Source: Nereocystis luetkeana
Taxonomy: Eukaryota; Sar; Phaeophyceae; Laminariales; Laminariaceae
Reading direction: 5' to 3'
NCBI GenBank assembly: GCA_031213475.1
Contig: JARUPZ010000025.1
Coordinates: forward strand, 4,909,676-4,973,675
Length of the DNA: 64,000 nt
Both the position numbers and the translations under genes were made by a program. A model generated the notes under the pieces. It did not search any database. It was given only the letters and a program-made list of their open reading frames with translations, and was not told the origin of the DNA. Positions 1 through 11,605 of this stretch are shown here, one piece after another (the first letter of the stretch is position 1; every line of letters begins with the position of its first letter).

Positions 1-10
1 TATGTTGCAG

Positions 11-154
11 GAGGCCGTGGCATTCCCAGAGAACGAGGGTTACGAGTTCCGTCTCATGTCCGGCCAGACGATCAGACTCGAACCCGACGGGTCATTCTTC
101 GTCGACAACCAGCGGTGCAGCGGAGAGGCGTTCATGGGGGCTGACCTGTGCTAA
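11..154 (+). CDS. vBPO: Vanadium haloperoxidase copy 0, last exon only (partial gene)
   Basis: This is the terminal exon (exon 14) of a haloperoxidase gene whose other exons lie left of the window. It follows a TTGCAG acceptor at 5-10, opens in phase 0 with a Glu codon, and encodes 47 residues before TAA at 152-154. It encodes the same residues as the last exons of genes A, B and C. The motif EFRLMSGQTIRLEPDG followed by two cysteines (residues 613 and 624 in full-length numbering) is the C-terminal strand region of algal vanadium bromoperoxidases. It shows that the array extends at least one more gene upstream. Confidence 0.92.
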   Translation, partial: EAVAFPENEGYEFRLMSGQTIRLEPDGSFFVDNQRCSGEAFMGADLC

Positions 155-3100
155 CATCTCCAACGGGGCCCCACGGGTACTGTACCACTCACGAGGACGG
201 TGTCAAACGCCTGTCGGGGTCGCACTGTACAGGCTGCATCGACGCAATTCTCCACGGGTTTCCAGTGGGAACGTTGTCAATAGTAGGGGGTTGATCCTCC
301 ATCGCGATCAGTTGTGTAGTGTTCGGCGACCGAGATCGAATACGGGGTGTAGGAACGTCAACTCTCACATCTCGGCATGGGTGACGGAACTGTAACATTT
401 ATGTAAACGCTATTAATATGACCCGATGTGTCGAAGACGATCGCTGGACTAGGTTAGCAGGTGAATTCAACACATTCGGCCTCTGACCCGCTGTCGACAT
501 TCCATGCGGGTGTGTTTCAACGAAATTGTTGAGGCTTTCGTTTCAGGATACTTCCGCGTAAGCCACTACCTTTAAGCGACGTGACGAGAAAGGTGACAGG
601 TTGTGCTTTGGAAATAAATGTGTAGCAGACAGAGTGTACTCCAGCAGTCGTTGACGTTGTTTTGGCATAAAGTGATCGATGTAAGCGCGAGGGTCAAGTA
701 CGACTGTTGGACGTTTTGAAGCTGCGACCTTCCGTATGTTTGCCACACTTGCGTTGGCCGACGTTCAACTTCAGAATCGCACATGCGTTAGAAATGAAAG
801 GCCTCTTTCTTAGAAACCGTTGGAGTTGTTCTTGAGAAATGAGCTTCTTTGGGTAAAGCTGCCCCGACCCCCCCCCACCGGGGCGTATAACGTCCTTATG
901 GCTCAATTTCCATCTGGAAAGCATGCTTATCTCCTGCAGGGATCGGATTGATGAACCAGTACACTGAATAGGTCTGTGTGGTTCAGTACCTGTAGCATTA
1001 CTCACCACGGTGTCGACAATTGTATATGTGCGGCAAAAAAGTGGGGTGTGGACATGTATATTTACTATGTACACTAGTGACTTGTGTTGTTTTCCTCAAG
1101 TAAAGGAAAATGTGGAATATATATGCGTTCAGTGCTGTATACATGGCCTGGCAAATCTTGTCAGAAAGAAGGCCACCGAACGAGCCCATCGACCTTCCTA
1201 CTAGCACGGACAATAAGGTCTCCACATTGTCCCACTCGAGGCGTACACAAGTCGTTCATTCCGCGTTTGTGGAAAGCTCACGAGCTACTCATCATGTAGA
1301 ATATGTTGGGTCATCCATGTGGATAATATCATTGTTTTTGTCGGCGCTGCATCCCACGTATTATATATAACACGTGCAACACGAAGTTGCCCTCGCAGAG
1401 GTCTGCCAAATAACTTGGAGCCATGGGCGGCGAGTGGCACGTGTGTCCGAAGTAACTGATTTCTATTAAATCGACCACGCCGTTATTTCCGTAAAAACAA
1501 GTGAAATTCTTGATCGCAGTTCGTACAAACTTCACACATACATGTTGAGTCGTGCCCACTCTTGTAAGTGTGACGAGATGGGTATGCGCAGTTTGGCGGT
1601 GTGGACTGTGGTAGTGTATGATCAAAGTGGTAAGGACACGCGCCAGGTTCTAATAATTCAATTGGTGATAGTTGTCGCCTCGGACCGAACCCGGTTAAAA
1701 TCACTGACAAGAAGATAGAAAACGTAGGATTAAGTTACTTTGCTGACCTGGTATGCCTCAGACGTTGGGCACTGTGTCGAGTTCGTTGTCAACAACTAGT
1801 CACATGTAATCCAACATGCTTCGAATATATAGATTTCCGGCCACGATGCTGCCAATTTGTGCGTTTTGCCAACAGAGCGTCAAACCGTACATCACCCGTG
1901 TCGTCGTCGGTCCAGCGCTCAGGGCCCAACTACCTACCCGCGCCGACCAGTGTTCGTCTCCCATCATGGATTCAAACGATAATATGAAATTGTGCAACAA
2001 CAGTATCCGTTTCAAGGTCCACCCCGAGCTAAGGCGCAAGTTTGTCATACATACTCATCCAGAATGGAACAAAGGCTAGGATAAGTGTGTCCCTATTATA
2101 CAAAATATATGTTCCTACTCTCGTGGCTCTTTCCACTATTGTAAGTGACTACCCAATAATAGCGTCCGAACATTTTTTGGGATTGGGAATTTTTGGTTGT
2201 ACGCTTCGGGTATAGGGATGCACTTCATCATCACATATCTCCCGAACCTGCGCATTTCCCCGGCCACTTATCGAGGTGTATTGCTTTGGCTACTTCCCGC
2301 GATATACCGCGTAAGCCCGGCATTTAACCCAAACATGTTTCCATGCATACGCCCACATATTCGTCGGACTCCTGAAAAGCCGGACGCATTGCCGACCCTC
2401 CACCGGGTGTTTTTGACGTAGAGAACATCAATGCCGACAAACTCGGTACGGCTTCCACGCTTTCCAAATACGACTCGATCGGCTGCAGTCCATGCCGTTA
2501 GTCCATGGCCAACCTGTGTTTTACACAACTGCTTACAGCTACCTCGATGTCGATGGGAATGTATGTCGACCAGTCATCCAGTGGTACTAGGAAAACTCAG
2601 AAGCGCAAGAACAGATACATGACCGGCGGAAATATCCCAATCCCTCATTGTACGAACTGAGGCGATCGTCTTTGACATGCACGTTCGCTAGATGTTCCTT
2701 CTTGAGCGGTAGAAGAGACGCTGGGAGCTGTGTGTGGCCTAAAAGTACTGCTAGGGTGTGCAATGGTAAAATGGAGAATGAAAATAATCTAGGTCGCAGA
2801 GCTTCGAAGCGTATACGCACAACAAGGTAGAAGTGGGCTCAATCGTGTTGATGCGGCCATACTACTGTTGTTGTCGTAGTCGCTGACTCTATCTCTAATG
2901 TTCGGAGCGGGAGACTTGCCTTGGTACACGCATCCCAGCCCCTCCTCTGTAGGTTGTCGAGGATTGCATGTCCTATGTGCGTTAGCTGCAGTGAAGGATC
3001 ACAATGACGCGCTCGATGTAGTGTAAGGACAACTCAGGCACATCCGGTAGTGCTGCACAGAGTTGTCCCGTACTTTTAAAATAGCGTGCCTCGCGACGTG

Positions 3101-6100
3101 AATAAGCATACCGTACTATGGTCGCACCTGCCAATCCGCAGTCAATAGGCAGCTGTCCAAGTAGAGCTTAACAGGCGAGGTGTGAGGTAGCTGCTCTCGA
3201 CTCACAAATGCAGGAGTTCTTGGCCAAGAAACCAGTTGCTAAAAAACTGAGTTGCTACAGCTGTAAAAATATACTTACATCACGTAGACTCCAAACTGTT
3301 GCCGCCGAAACCTGTTTAACCTACGGAACATTGACTGTACACACCTACTAGGTACGGTGTAACACCCGGCCTCACATGATACACATTCCACACCAGGTGC
3401 TCTTTGTCGAACGGATAAACTGGTATGTCTTTGCTGATTTCCCGACATGACATTCACTAATGCATGATGTACAGTAAGGGCCCTCCGTACAAACGTTATG
3501 AACCAGCTGGTGTACTGCAACCCCCGGTATACGCGATGTAGGTGGAATCTGGCATATCCTTCGGCCCCCTCACTGTATGAACTAACCGGTAACAATCAGA
3601 GGGCCCCATGTACCGATTTTTTCCCCTCCGGTAGAAGTAGCACGTGTGTTGCCATTGTGTCGCATAACGAGGGCAGTTACATGTTGCTGTTGGAACACTG
3701 CGTCGTTGGTTGAATCGTATCCCTGGTATACGTTTGGACTGAAGAGGCTTCCTGCGGGTGTCCCGTCAAAGACTTTCACCCAAGGTTGCAACCCCCGCGA
3801 TAATTTCCTGGCAATCAACGCAGCGCCTGGCCGAGCAGATCAGGTACCCTGGAAGAAAGAGCGCACACCAAAGCATGTCGGGTCCTCTCTTTTTGTGGGG
3901 TATCATTAATACCAATCAGAGGTCCCGGCGATCAACGGACGGTGGTCTTCCTGTTGCTTGATGTCGGCATACGCGGACGAACTACGGTATGATGGGCTCG
4001 GAACCGGCTGGGTCTACATGCTTCCATGGTGACATCCGAACACTTATACTATTTAGGCGCCTCGCAAGGGGAAACCTCTCACCACCGTGTAAAACAGCAA
4101 CCCGTCCTAAGCGGTGTTAGCAACAAACTAGACCGCATTTTGATATACTACAGTGTTGCACAATAGCCTCAACCGCTTGTTGTATCCGTCAATATTTTCG
4201 CAAATTCTCAAAACGGGTACTGTACATATATATATTGTATAGGTATACCCCACGACGGGTTCGATGCATAGTAGTGACGGATAGGAGGTGGAGGCCAAGG
4301 CGCAAAACGAATGCAAGAAATATCATAAACTATCGACCAGATTAGAACCCGCCGGACGCAATACATTCTACGGTCAAGCCTTCACAGACCTCTGTCTTCA
4401 GCCAAATACTACTGTATTTGTTTGTCACACATACATTCTCTATCCCATACACCCTTAAATTCCTAGCCGCACAGAATGCTTGGAAGGCGATAATGCAATG
4501 GACTGCGTTCGGGAGTGACGCTTCACGTCGAATATCGTCGAAAGAGGAATAGCCTGGTCCCTGTGCTAACGCATCCCAAACAGTCTCAGAAACGGCGATG
4601 ATGTGCACTCCGGGTGTTGTTGCTCGACATGTTTCTGATGTATCGTCGCGTCCACTGTACACACCGCACACACTGCGTAATCTTCCTTCCGTCCTTGTGC
4701 AATTTAAGTTGTTTGAATTACAGTACTTACTTGTATGATGCATGATTCCAGCTATAATCATGGCAATAAATTCGGGGCGTCGAGCCGCAAAGAGGACACT
4801 GGGGTTTCAGGTTTGCGATTCCGGGCGTCGAGACAGTAGGGTGAGCAAGCAATCGTTGAAAATGTGATGCGTTGTGCATTGCTCCCGTACTGCCAGATAC
4901 TTTACGATATGTATGTCACTTCAGCCACGCGAACTGGAACCAAGTGCACTACACCAATATCTACTGTAGTGGTATATAAACTGGTATAATTCATGCAAAA
5001 AAAGTGTTAGGGAAAAAAGTCTTCGAACCTTGTATTTGCAAGCTATGCGTGATACTTCGATCGGGTGTACTGCGGCTTTGGTGTGGCCTCATGCAGGATA
5101 TGCACCCCGTATATATAGAAGACGACATCTGAAGCTGCAGAACTGATGGGGCGGTTGTGTCTATGTAATACTTGTAAAAATACAATCATACGTTTCCGAG
5201 ATTGAGCGCAGGTTGACACATGGGATGGGAGAATCGTTCTTTTTGTGTGTATATTATCCCTGATACCCGGTAATACTGCTAATAATTCATATATATCTGG
5301 TATATATATACAAACAATATTTGCATATTTCCAATATAATCTATAGAGCAGTTGATCCGCTGGCCGCGTCTTCGATCAAATGGGGTGATACTAAGATTGG
5401 TGAATTTTCGTGGACTATCTAAAAATAAATACGATTTATCACCTCGCAGCATATACGAGTGTTTTCTCAAACCGCACCATCCACTTCCAAACTGGAATCC
5501 AGGAATTTAAACACTGCGTATACAAGGACCGGGACATACCCATAATGTATACTCAGGCATGCCGCTCTCCGGCGGCCGAGGGTTTTTTCTCGCGCTCTCA
5601 TCTGCGGGGCAAGCAAGGGGGCCGTGGGTACATTACGACGCATGTCTGGATCCCGGATGAGCACCGTGTCGGTGCTCGGTGCATTTGGACGTCTCTGAGT
5701 TGGCTCTGAGTAACAAGGGATTGGTTTCCGCCCCGTCGAGCTGAGTAGGTGACATGGAACACCCTACCTTTGATATATGTTTTCGCCGCCACCCTCGAAC
5801 ACTCCCCCCTGCTGTACATGGGTTTTCAACCTCAGCAGCAGGAGAAGTAGGAACAGCAGCAGCAGCAGACATACAGCGGCAAGCAAGAGCAGTACACAAC
5901 TCTCGGCTGTCGTATTTGTTGCACCACGCCCATTGACGGGTGGTGCACACCCAAAACCAAGCACCTCCTTCATGACCTCAACGGGGTCAGTCTACCCAAG
6001 GGGGAAGAATATTTAGGTACCTGGCAGCAGGAATTGGTGTCATACCTAGCTAGTCGCCCAGTCGCACGCTCTCAGCAGCAGGTAATCGCAACGGGCAAGA

Positions 6101-8018
6101 GCCATAGAGCCAGGTCCATTCTGCCTCCCGTCTCGCTGGACGGCGGTTGCCGGGCACGGCCCACACGGCCCGCGTGCGCCTGCGTGGATACTGTATTTGT
6201 ACTAAAATGCCTGTATGATACGACGGGCACTCTCAACAAAAGAAGAAATCTCCGCAGAATTGTCTTTGCGTTGAAAATGTCAACAATCTTAGGATTGTGT
6301 TAGGAGGCTTTAGATTGGGTAGGCGATTCGTTAACCTTTTACGTTTAGCCCAGCAGACGAAGACCCTAACAATTAATTGCCGTATTGTCCAGTTTTTTTT
6401 TTTTTTTATCAAAACATTCAGCATCATCAATCAGCAGTAAATACAGCAGCAGCACTAAACGTCTGTTGTTGTGGTTCATGTATGATTCACGTAGCCCTTC
6501 CTTGGAAGTACACCGTACACCTCACCCCAAGCACCTACGTGAGGACTAAATTTGCTCCCTCGGTCCGTCTACCTGGAGGAAATTGGTAGCAGGTATCTGG
6601 ATCTGCTGCATGTAAATGCAGGTACAAGGCGCTTTGTTCCGCGGGCGGCCTGCGCCGCCCGCTACGCTCGCTCAGGAAGGAAAAGTACGCCAAATATAAA
6701 TGCTAAGAAGACAGAGGCCCATCATTCAACATATCTTTCTAATGATCGATCGAACAATAGTTGCAAACTGGCGACTTGAGGGTGCCAAGAGTCCCGCCGC
6801 CATGCATCAGGAGAAAACAGCTCGGGCGCCATACAGGCTTCGCTTCGCGGACGGTTGCCGGACGTACGTGGCCCTCTAAGCACGCTCACATGCCGTACGT
6901 ACGTGCATACCCGAGGTAGGGTAATCTCTTTTTCTCTTTGGACATGCTTGCTGTATGTACTGCAGTACGGCAGACAGCCTTGTCCTCTTTTGACATGGAA
7001 AGAAAAAGCAAAGCACGGCACAGCAGCACCGCAAAAACAATGAGAATGAAACCGAAGAAAATGGAAAGAAAATGAAATCCCCGTCCCCTCATACTCTATC
7101 CAAAATCACACATGCCGAAGCACACCCAACGCTTAGCCACGGAGACGGCGACCGCGCTCCTTGCAACCCCCCCTCTCTCTACCCATCAGCAGCCGCTGAC
7201 ACCAGCAACGGCGCCGGGCTCTCGCGGCGTGCTGTGCTCGGAGTACACGTACGCACATGGAATGAAACAACAAGAGAAATAAATGCAAGAAAGGACCGAG
7301 AGTGCCAAGAGACATGGAGAAAACAAAGAACCGCAGGAAAGGTCCGGCATGTTGTTGTAAAAGGAGGGGGTTTCGAAGTGGAAGCTCTGAAAGGCCACAG
7401 TGATGTACCAACCGAGCACGCTCAGGGATTTAGATTTAAGTGAGTGGTTCAATTTACATAAAATGATACTAACCTGCCGGTCAACCCGCTTTATTAATCG
7501 AACTCGCGGCCGACTGACATGTTATAAATACCAGCCCTGCTGTAGAGATTGGTACTGTCGCTTCTCGTATTCAAATAACAGCAACACCGCACAAAAGCAT
7601 CATGCACACATACTAGGGAGTTGTTGGCAAATCTGCATGGCACACCACCTTTTTTTTCTGCTGCTGTTTTCGAGCTTTAGCTTTCACACTCTCGAAAAAC
7701 AAAGAGCTCGAGACCGCACACCAGACGCCCTCTTTTTCATGGAATATTCGAGGATAACGCGTACGTGTGGTTTGGAGTGCGACACTATGAGATGGACACA
7801 CACGTGTGTTGACAAACGCAGCAACATTGATGCTGGGAGCAGAGGGGAAAACATTAGTGCTCCGTGAGAGGTCGGTGCGTCATGGCATAATCCAGCGCCC
7901 TACGCAGCATTTACGGCATGACCATATACACATACTGTACTGCTGTATTCCAGTACATTGCCCCAAACACAGTTTTGTCGACGAGTTATTGAGAGGAACA
8001 CAGCGATTTCTCAATAAT
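155..8018. other. Spacer between copy 0 and gene A, first part (no supported gene)
   Basis: This stretch holds 7.9 kb of non-genic sequence. Open frames on both strands reach at most about 155 codons, which chance predicts, and where units differ the changes inside them are mostly amino-acid altering. I see a poly-C run near 870, AT-rich microsatellite near 5280-5320, short CAG runs near 5850-5870 and 6440, a T-run near 6391-6406, and a GC-rich hairpin at 6641-6662. The first ~1.4 kb after the gene's stop codon is nearly identical in all four units and should contain the 3' UTR. I could not fix a polyadenylation site. Confidence 0.7.
6641..6662. repeat. GC-rich perfect hairpin (9-bp stem, 4-nt loop)
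   Basis: GCGGGCGGC and its reverse complement GCCGCCCGC flank a CTGC loop, followed by TACGCTCGCTC. The counterpart in unit 2 (26954-26975) is also perfect. In unit 3 (47054-47075) one arm carries a G-to-A change. No gene adjoins it. It could be a structured RNA fragment, a terminator-like hairpin, or chance. The decay in unit 3 argues against strong constraint. Confidence 0.5.
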
Positions 8019-8420
8019 ACAGACAAATAAATCGGAAAAATGGGAACGAAGCCTAAAATGAAAACCAAGCCGTATCTCCAGAACCATGTGGTGTATCAGA
8101 TAACCAAAATGATCCTGCGAAACCCCTTGGCCAGCCCTGTGAGAGGAGCTCATCAGAACGGTCATGCTCCATCTCGTGCCTTCGGGTGGGCGCAAAAAGC
8201 GATATACGCTGGCTCTATTGTGATTTCTCTAGATGCTAGCTACCGCAGCGATGCCGAGGACTTCCAGCCTGAGCGACAGCTCATTCGAAGGCTGATGTAC
8301 AGCCCCAAAGGACTGTCAACATTTTTTCTTGGAGTTGTACACAATTGGTTTGCTTTCTAAAAAAAACGTCCGTTCTAATTTTTTGTTTCCTTCCCATTTA
8401 TTTTTCAGATTTATTTGTCT
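8019..8420 (+). mobile_element. AACAGAC-family MITE, site 1 in unit 1
   Basis: This is a non-autonomous DNA element of about 402 bases with terminal inverted repeats beginning ACAGACAAAT and ending ATTTGTCT. The site is unoccupied in unit 3 (near 48437-48447), which establishes mobility or loss. Both terminal repeats carry an extra AAAT relative to the unit 3 and unit 4 elements, so this is a distinguishable subtype. The outermost bases have diverged, so its ends are good to about five bases and I cannot state its target duplication. An internal 106-codon frame (8040-8360) starts inside the left terminal repeat. It is probably not a gene. It matches no transposase I recognise. Confidence 0.82.
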
Positions 8421-9313
8421 ATATTATATAAATTAAACATAAACATGTATCGAAACAAAAAACAGAAATGCATGCTGCATGCGGCCATGCCAAATGAGTC
8501 CCAACCGAAGCTGATTTGCGAGTACGAGGTATAGCATAAAGCATCGGGACTACTACGTGCTTGCTGCTTCTTCTTCTCAGAAAACGACGGAATAATATAT
8601 TCTCTCCTCCGTGAAAGCGCCCAAAAGCATGTATCCGAAAAGAGAAGTTTTGCATAGACTTGATGACTGCTGAACAACAGCGGAAGAAGGTGGCACAGCA
8701 GGGTTGTTTCGTTAAGGTCATTCGATAGTATAGGCCTTCAATACGTATGAGGTGACCAGGAGCCGAGCAAAGCCCAGCAACAACATCAAAAGGTGTTTCC
8801 GCAAGAGGACAACATATAATTTTTAGTTTCTGAACAGCTTGGTTTCAGGTAGTTGAAGGCATACATACCATATACCAGGGTATGTACATTTGCCTCGGAA
8901 AAAACTCGGAAACCTCTTGCGCATTATTATTCTCGAAGTGAAAAATACAGAAATTTCCCTCCGAAAAACGCATTTCAGTACGTAGATACTCACAATCCAA
9001 CAAGGGAAGATACACACAATTTTTCGTACAAACGTTCCCACAGATGGATAGTACGTCGTCTTCTATTGAATAGACCCTGGACGTCGGCGCGTGCGTTCGT
9101 CATGTTCGTGTCGAAGACCGAGCCGCGACGTCATGCTCAGTTCGCTCATTATTTGACGTAAATATTTAGTTTAAGGAGCTCCATATTTCGCGACAATCTA
9201 AAACGGCGAAAATTCAACCAAGGCACATTCAACCGCAACTCCGGTTGGGTACGCGGTCGAAATGACTCACATAATTTGGTGGAAAATTGTACGTTACTGT
9301 TCGAGCTATAAAT

Positions 9314-9402
9314 ATTTTTGAGGACTGTGCCGTCCCGTTTTGGGGAAAACACATGGAAATAGCGTGGTTTGTCCCCCAAACGGGACTGCAGTCTTCAAAG
9401 GG
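9314..9402. mobile_element. Old TTAA-type (piggyBac-like) MITE relic, unit 1
   Basis: This is an 89-base element with imperfect inverted ends. The right end reads CGGGACTGCAGTC then TTCAAAGGG, followed by TTAA at 9403-9406. The left end is TTTGAGGACTG then TGCCGTCCCG. The left CCC and TTAA have decayed. Its interior resembles the young 91-base element in unit 3 (49588-49678). The same relic lies at the same place in units 2 and 3, so it predates the amplification. Confidence 0.7.
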
Positions 9403-10168
9403 TTAACTTGGCTTCCCTCGTTTGTCCTAAGACCAGCCTGTACAGAAAAACAGCAAGCAACACAGTTACTACTGCTGATATAATAAGAATACAGAAGTTT
9501 AGTACTTGGTAGTGCGCTTCCAATTGAGAACCAAAAACGATTCATAAGGAACGACAAATGAAGTAGACGGAATACACCTCCTCCTGTTTGTGCTTCGCTG
9601 TTTTAATGCCGACCACTAGTAGTATAAAGTAGTACCGTGCTGTTGACACTAACCTATCAGCTATCAGGTTGTTAATTACACTGCTGCTGCTTTGGAAAGC
9701 AACGATTTTCGGCAAATACTCTGTGAAAGCGCTGTAATGACATGAAGCTTGCGTGATGTAGGCTTAACATGATACCTCTATTTTGTCTTTATAAATTTAC
9801 GTCAATATTATACCGACAAAACATACTCCACCCACATAGTCATATATCACATATTGGTGCGTAACGCATACCTTCATGATGCGAGTAAAAATATAAATTT
9901 ATGTTGGTACGTGTAGTTTATATCTGAAACACCACAATAACAAGTTATTGACGCGCCGACACTTGGCTCTAACTTCAGAAGTTCGCACCTCTCGTTTCGT
10001 AGCCCATACGCCCATGGCCGCCTCGAATATTCGCCGGGAAATGTGATTATCGTATAAATTCGCCCGCCTGTCGTCTTGAAGTTTCCTGTAGACGTTTTTG
10101 TTCCTGGGGTGTGTGTGTATGATCTGTATAATAAAATATCAAGAATGTGATATTGCAGCCTCATCCAG

Positions 10169-10176
10169 AATTAATT
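10169..10176. other. AATTAATT: probable MITE excision footprint
   Basis: Unit 2 has a single AATT here (30493-30496). Unit 3 has AATT on both sides of a complete 395-base MITE (50277-50280 and 50676-50679). Unit 1 has the two AATT copies abutting with nothing between them, exactly what is left when the element leaves and both target duplications stay. Simple tandem duplication of AATT is the alternative. Confidence 0.65.
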
Positions 10177-10403
10177 GCGGATCGGCAGACTCACAAACGT
10201 GGAACCTATCCGTTCACAGAATTGAACCGAACGGACCGAACTGTCGTCCCTTAATATCCCAGGAGAATATTCCTGTCCGCGAAGGTCCTGAGGATACACA
10301 CAGGTCATGATATACTGATCAACGATGCGGTACGCGCGACCGTCCTCCCCCGCACTGTTTTAGCAAACCTAAGGATCCACCAAACTGATCGAACGGACAG
10401 ACG

Positions 10404-10750
10404 ATGTGTAGATTGTCTACAAATTTATGCGCCCTATTAATAGTATACTATCGAAACGTCAGAAATTTAAATGCGGAATCACAAACCGATCTAGACTCCA
10501 AAGCGCCCCAGAGACCACCAGCAGCCCCACCTCCGGAAGCGTCAAAGAATCCGCAGAATGCCCGTACCCGGATACGGCAAACGGCATGCACCGAGAATGC
10601 CCTCGATAGAACGGCGCGGTGTCCAGCCCACCCTTATCATTCCACAGTCGCCCCCGCTCTTCTGCCTACAACACCAAATAAAGGCATCCCTACTACCACG
10701 CGAGAGGAGGACACCAATACATCTGCAACACACTTCCTCTTGTTCACAGG
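10404..10750 (+). other. Weak candidate exon or small ORF upstream of gene A
   Basis: An open frame of 116 codons, including the first ATG, recurs in all three complete spacers (also 30724-31074 and 50908-51258). It is rich in Pro, Ala and Thr and lacks any family signature I recognise. It ends at a good splice donor, CAGG|GTGAGT at 10751 (CAGC|GTGAGT in unit 3). Between units 1 and 3, its later part (from about 10490) shows about four synonymous and four amino-acid-changing differences, slightly more restrained than other spacer ORFs. It could be a 5' exon of the haloperoxidase transcript, a separate small gene, or chance. Confidence 0.2.
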
Positions 10751-11000
10751 GTGAGTGATACCCAGGGTTTAGAAAACCAAGCGAGATGAATGCTGGCCAA
10801 TATGAATACTGCATACCGATGAAGGTCGTGCGTCACGTGCCGATGAACGTTTGAGGCACGCCATTGATCTCAAGCAGGTCAGGCGAGCATCGTGATCGCG
10901 CTTGAATGTTACAAAGTGGAACGTATCGCCTGGAAGTGCAGTGAAGTACCTGTTTTCAGATGGAAGTTGATACGGACACAAGTCGACAGTAGCAAAACAA

Positions 11001-11009
11001 TACCAGGTA
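11001..11009. other. TA-CCAGG-TA insertion scar (unit 1)
   Basis: Units 1 and 2 read AACAA then TACCAGGTA then TGCG. Unit 3 (51492-51502) reads AACAA then TG then TGCG, lacking the seven bases CCAGGTA and with one further substitution. A TA target plus a CCWGG core plus a second TA is the form expected of a Tc1/mariner-type excision footprint. The unit 2 counterpart is 31321-31329. Confidence 0.55.
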
Positions 11010-11605
11010 TGCGTTAAGCCGCTGTGCGATGTTAGGTTCATATCTCATGGGCACAAGCTCGACATCTACGTTTGGGCCAGCGAGTGTACAGTTCGTGCAA
11101 CGGATCCAGACCTGACGTGCAGGTTGAATTTCCGTCGTCAATCGTGCTTCAAGGTTCTCCGCACTTCTTGTATGTATTTCCCATGGAACGTGTTTGCCAC
11201 CTACATCTATGACACAAAACTACTTGTATACCTACTATTCTTATTGTGTAGCGCCCCGAGTACACTCTACGGGTGACTTGGACTACACGTTGCTCACCAT
11301 GCCATGATTTCAGTAAATCTGATATTGTAGCAAATGCACACGTCTCACGATACTCACAGATGTTTGTCTTGCCGCGGGCTCATCGTGTCACGTCTGCCAA
11401 ACACTTTTTAGTGTAGACTACTAGTGCGAATGTACCTGAAGAACGGAAAATCTACACGTTTTTTCCCTCCTCGCCCTCTAAAGTGGTCTCTCACCTCACT
11501 CTCCGTTCATAAAACGTTGCAATACATCCCACTTCGTGTCGTTTACTGCATTCATAAAATATCAGCGGAAACAAGAACCCATCAAGGACGACATATATTC
11601 GCAGC

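Larger units (their letters stand above)
8421..11605. other. Spacer 5' of gene A
   Basis: This stretch holds 3.2 kb with no firm gene. It includes an old TTAA-type MITE (9314-9402), a doubled AATT scar (10169-10176), a weak candidate exon (10404-10750) and a TA-CCAGG-TA scar (11001-11009). The last 150 bases before the start codon are pyrimidine-rich (near 11460-11510), as might surround a transcription start. The gene's ATG directly follows TTCGCAGC, which could be a splice acceptor for a 5' UTR exon. No TATA box is obvious. Confidence 0.6.

Noticed and set aside
4342-4761. 139-codon minus-strand ORF (also near 24664-25065 and 44758-45177)
   Set aside because: With three stops per 64 codons, roughly eight frames this long are expected in 64 kb over six frames. 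Units 1 and 3 differ here by about seven residues with little sign of silent bias, so no selection is visible, and I recognise no family.
155-5000. A multi-exon minus-strand gene pieced together from several protein-like ORFs in the spacer
   Set aside because: No consistent splice-site chain or family similarity could be found. Where units differ, the changes are mostly amino-acid altering, as in noncoding sequence.
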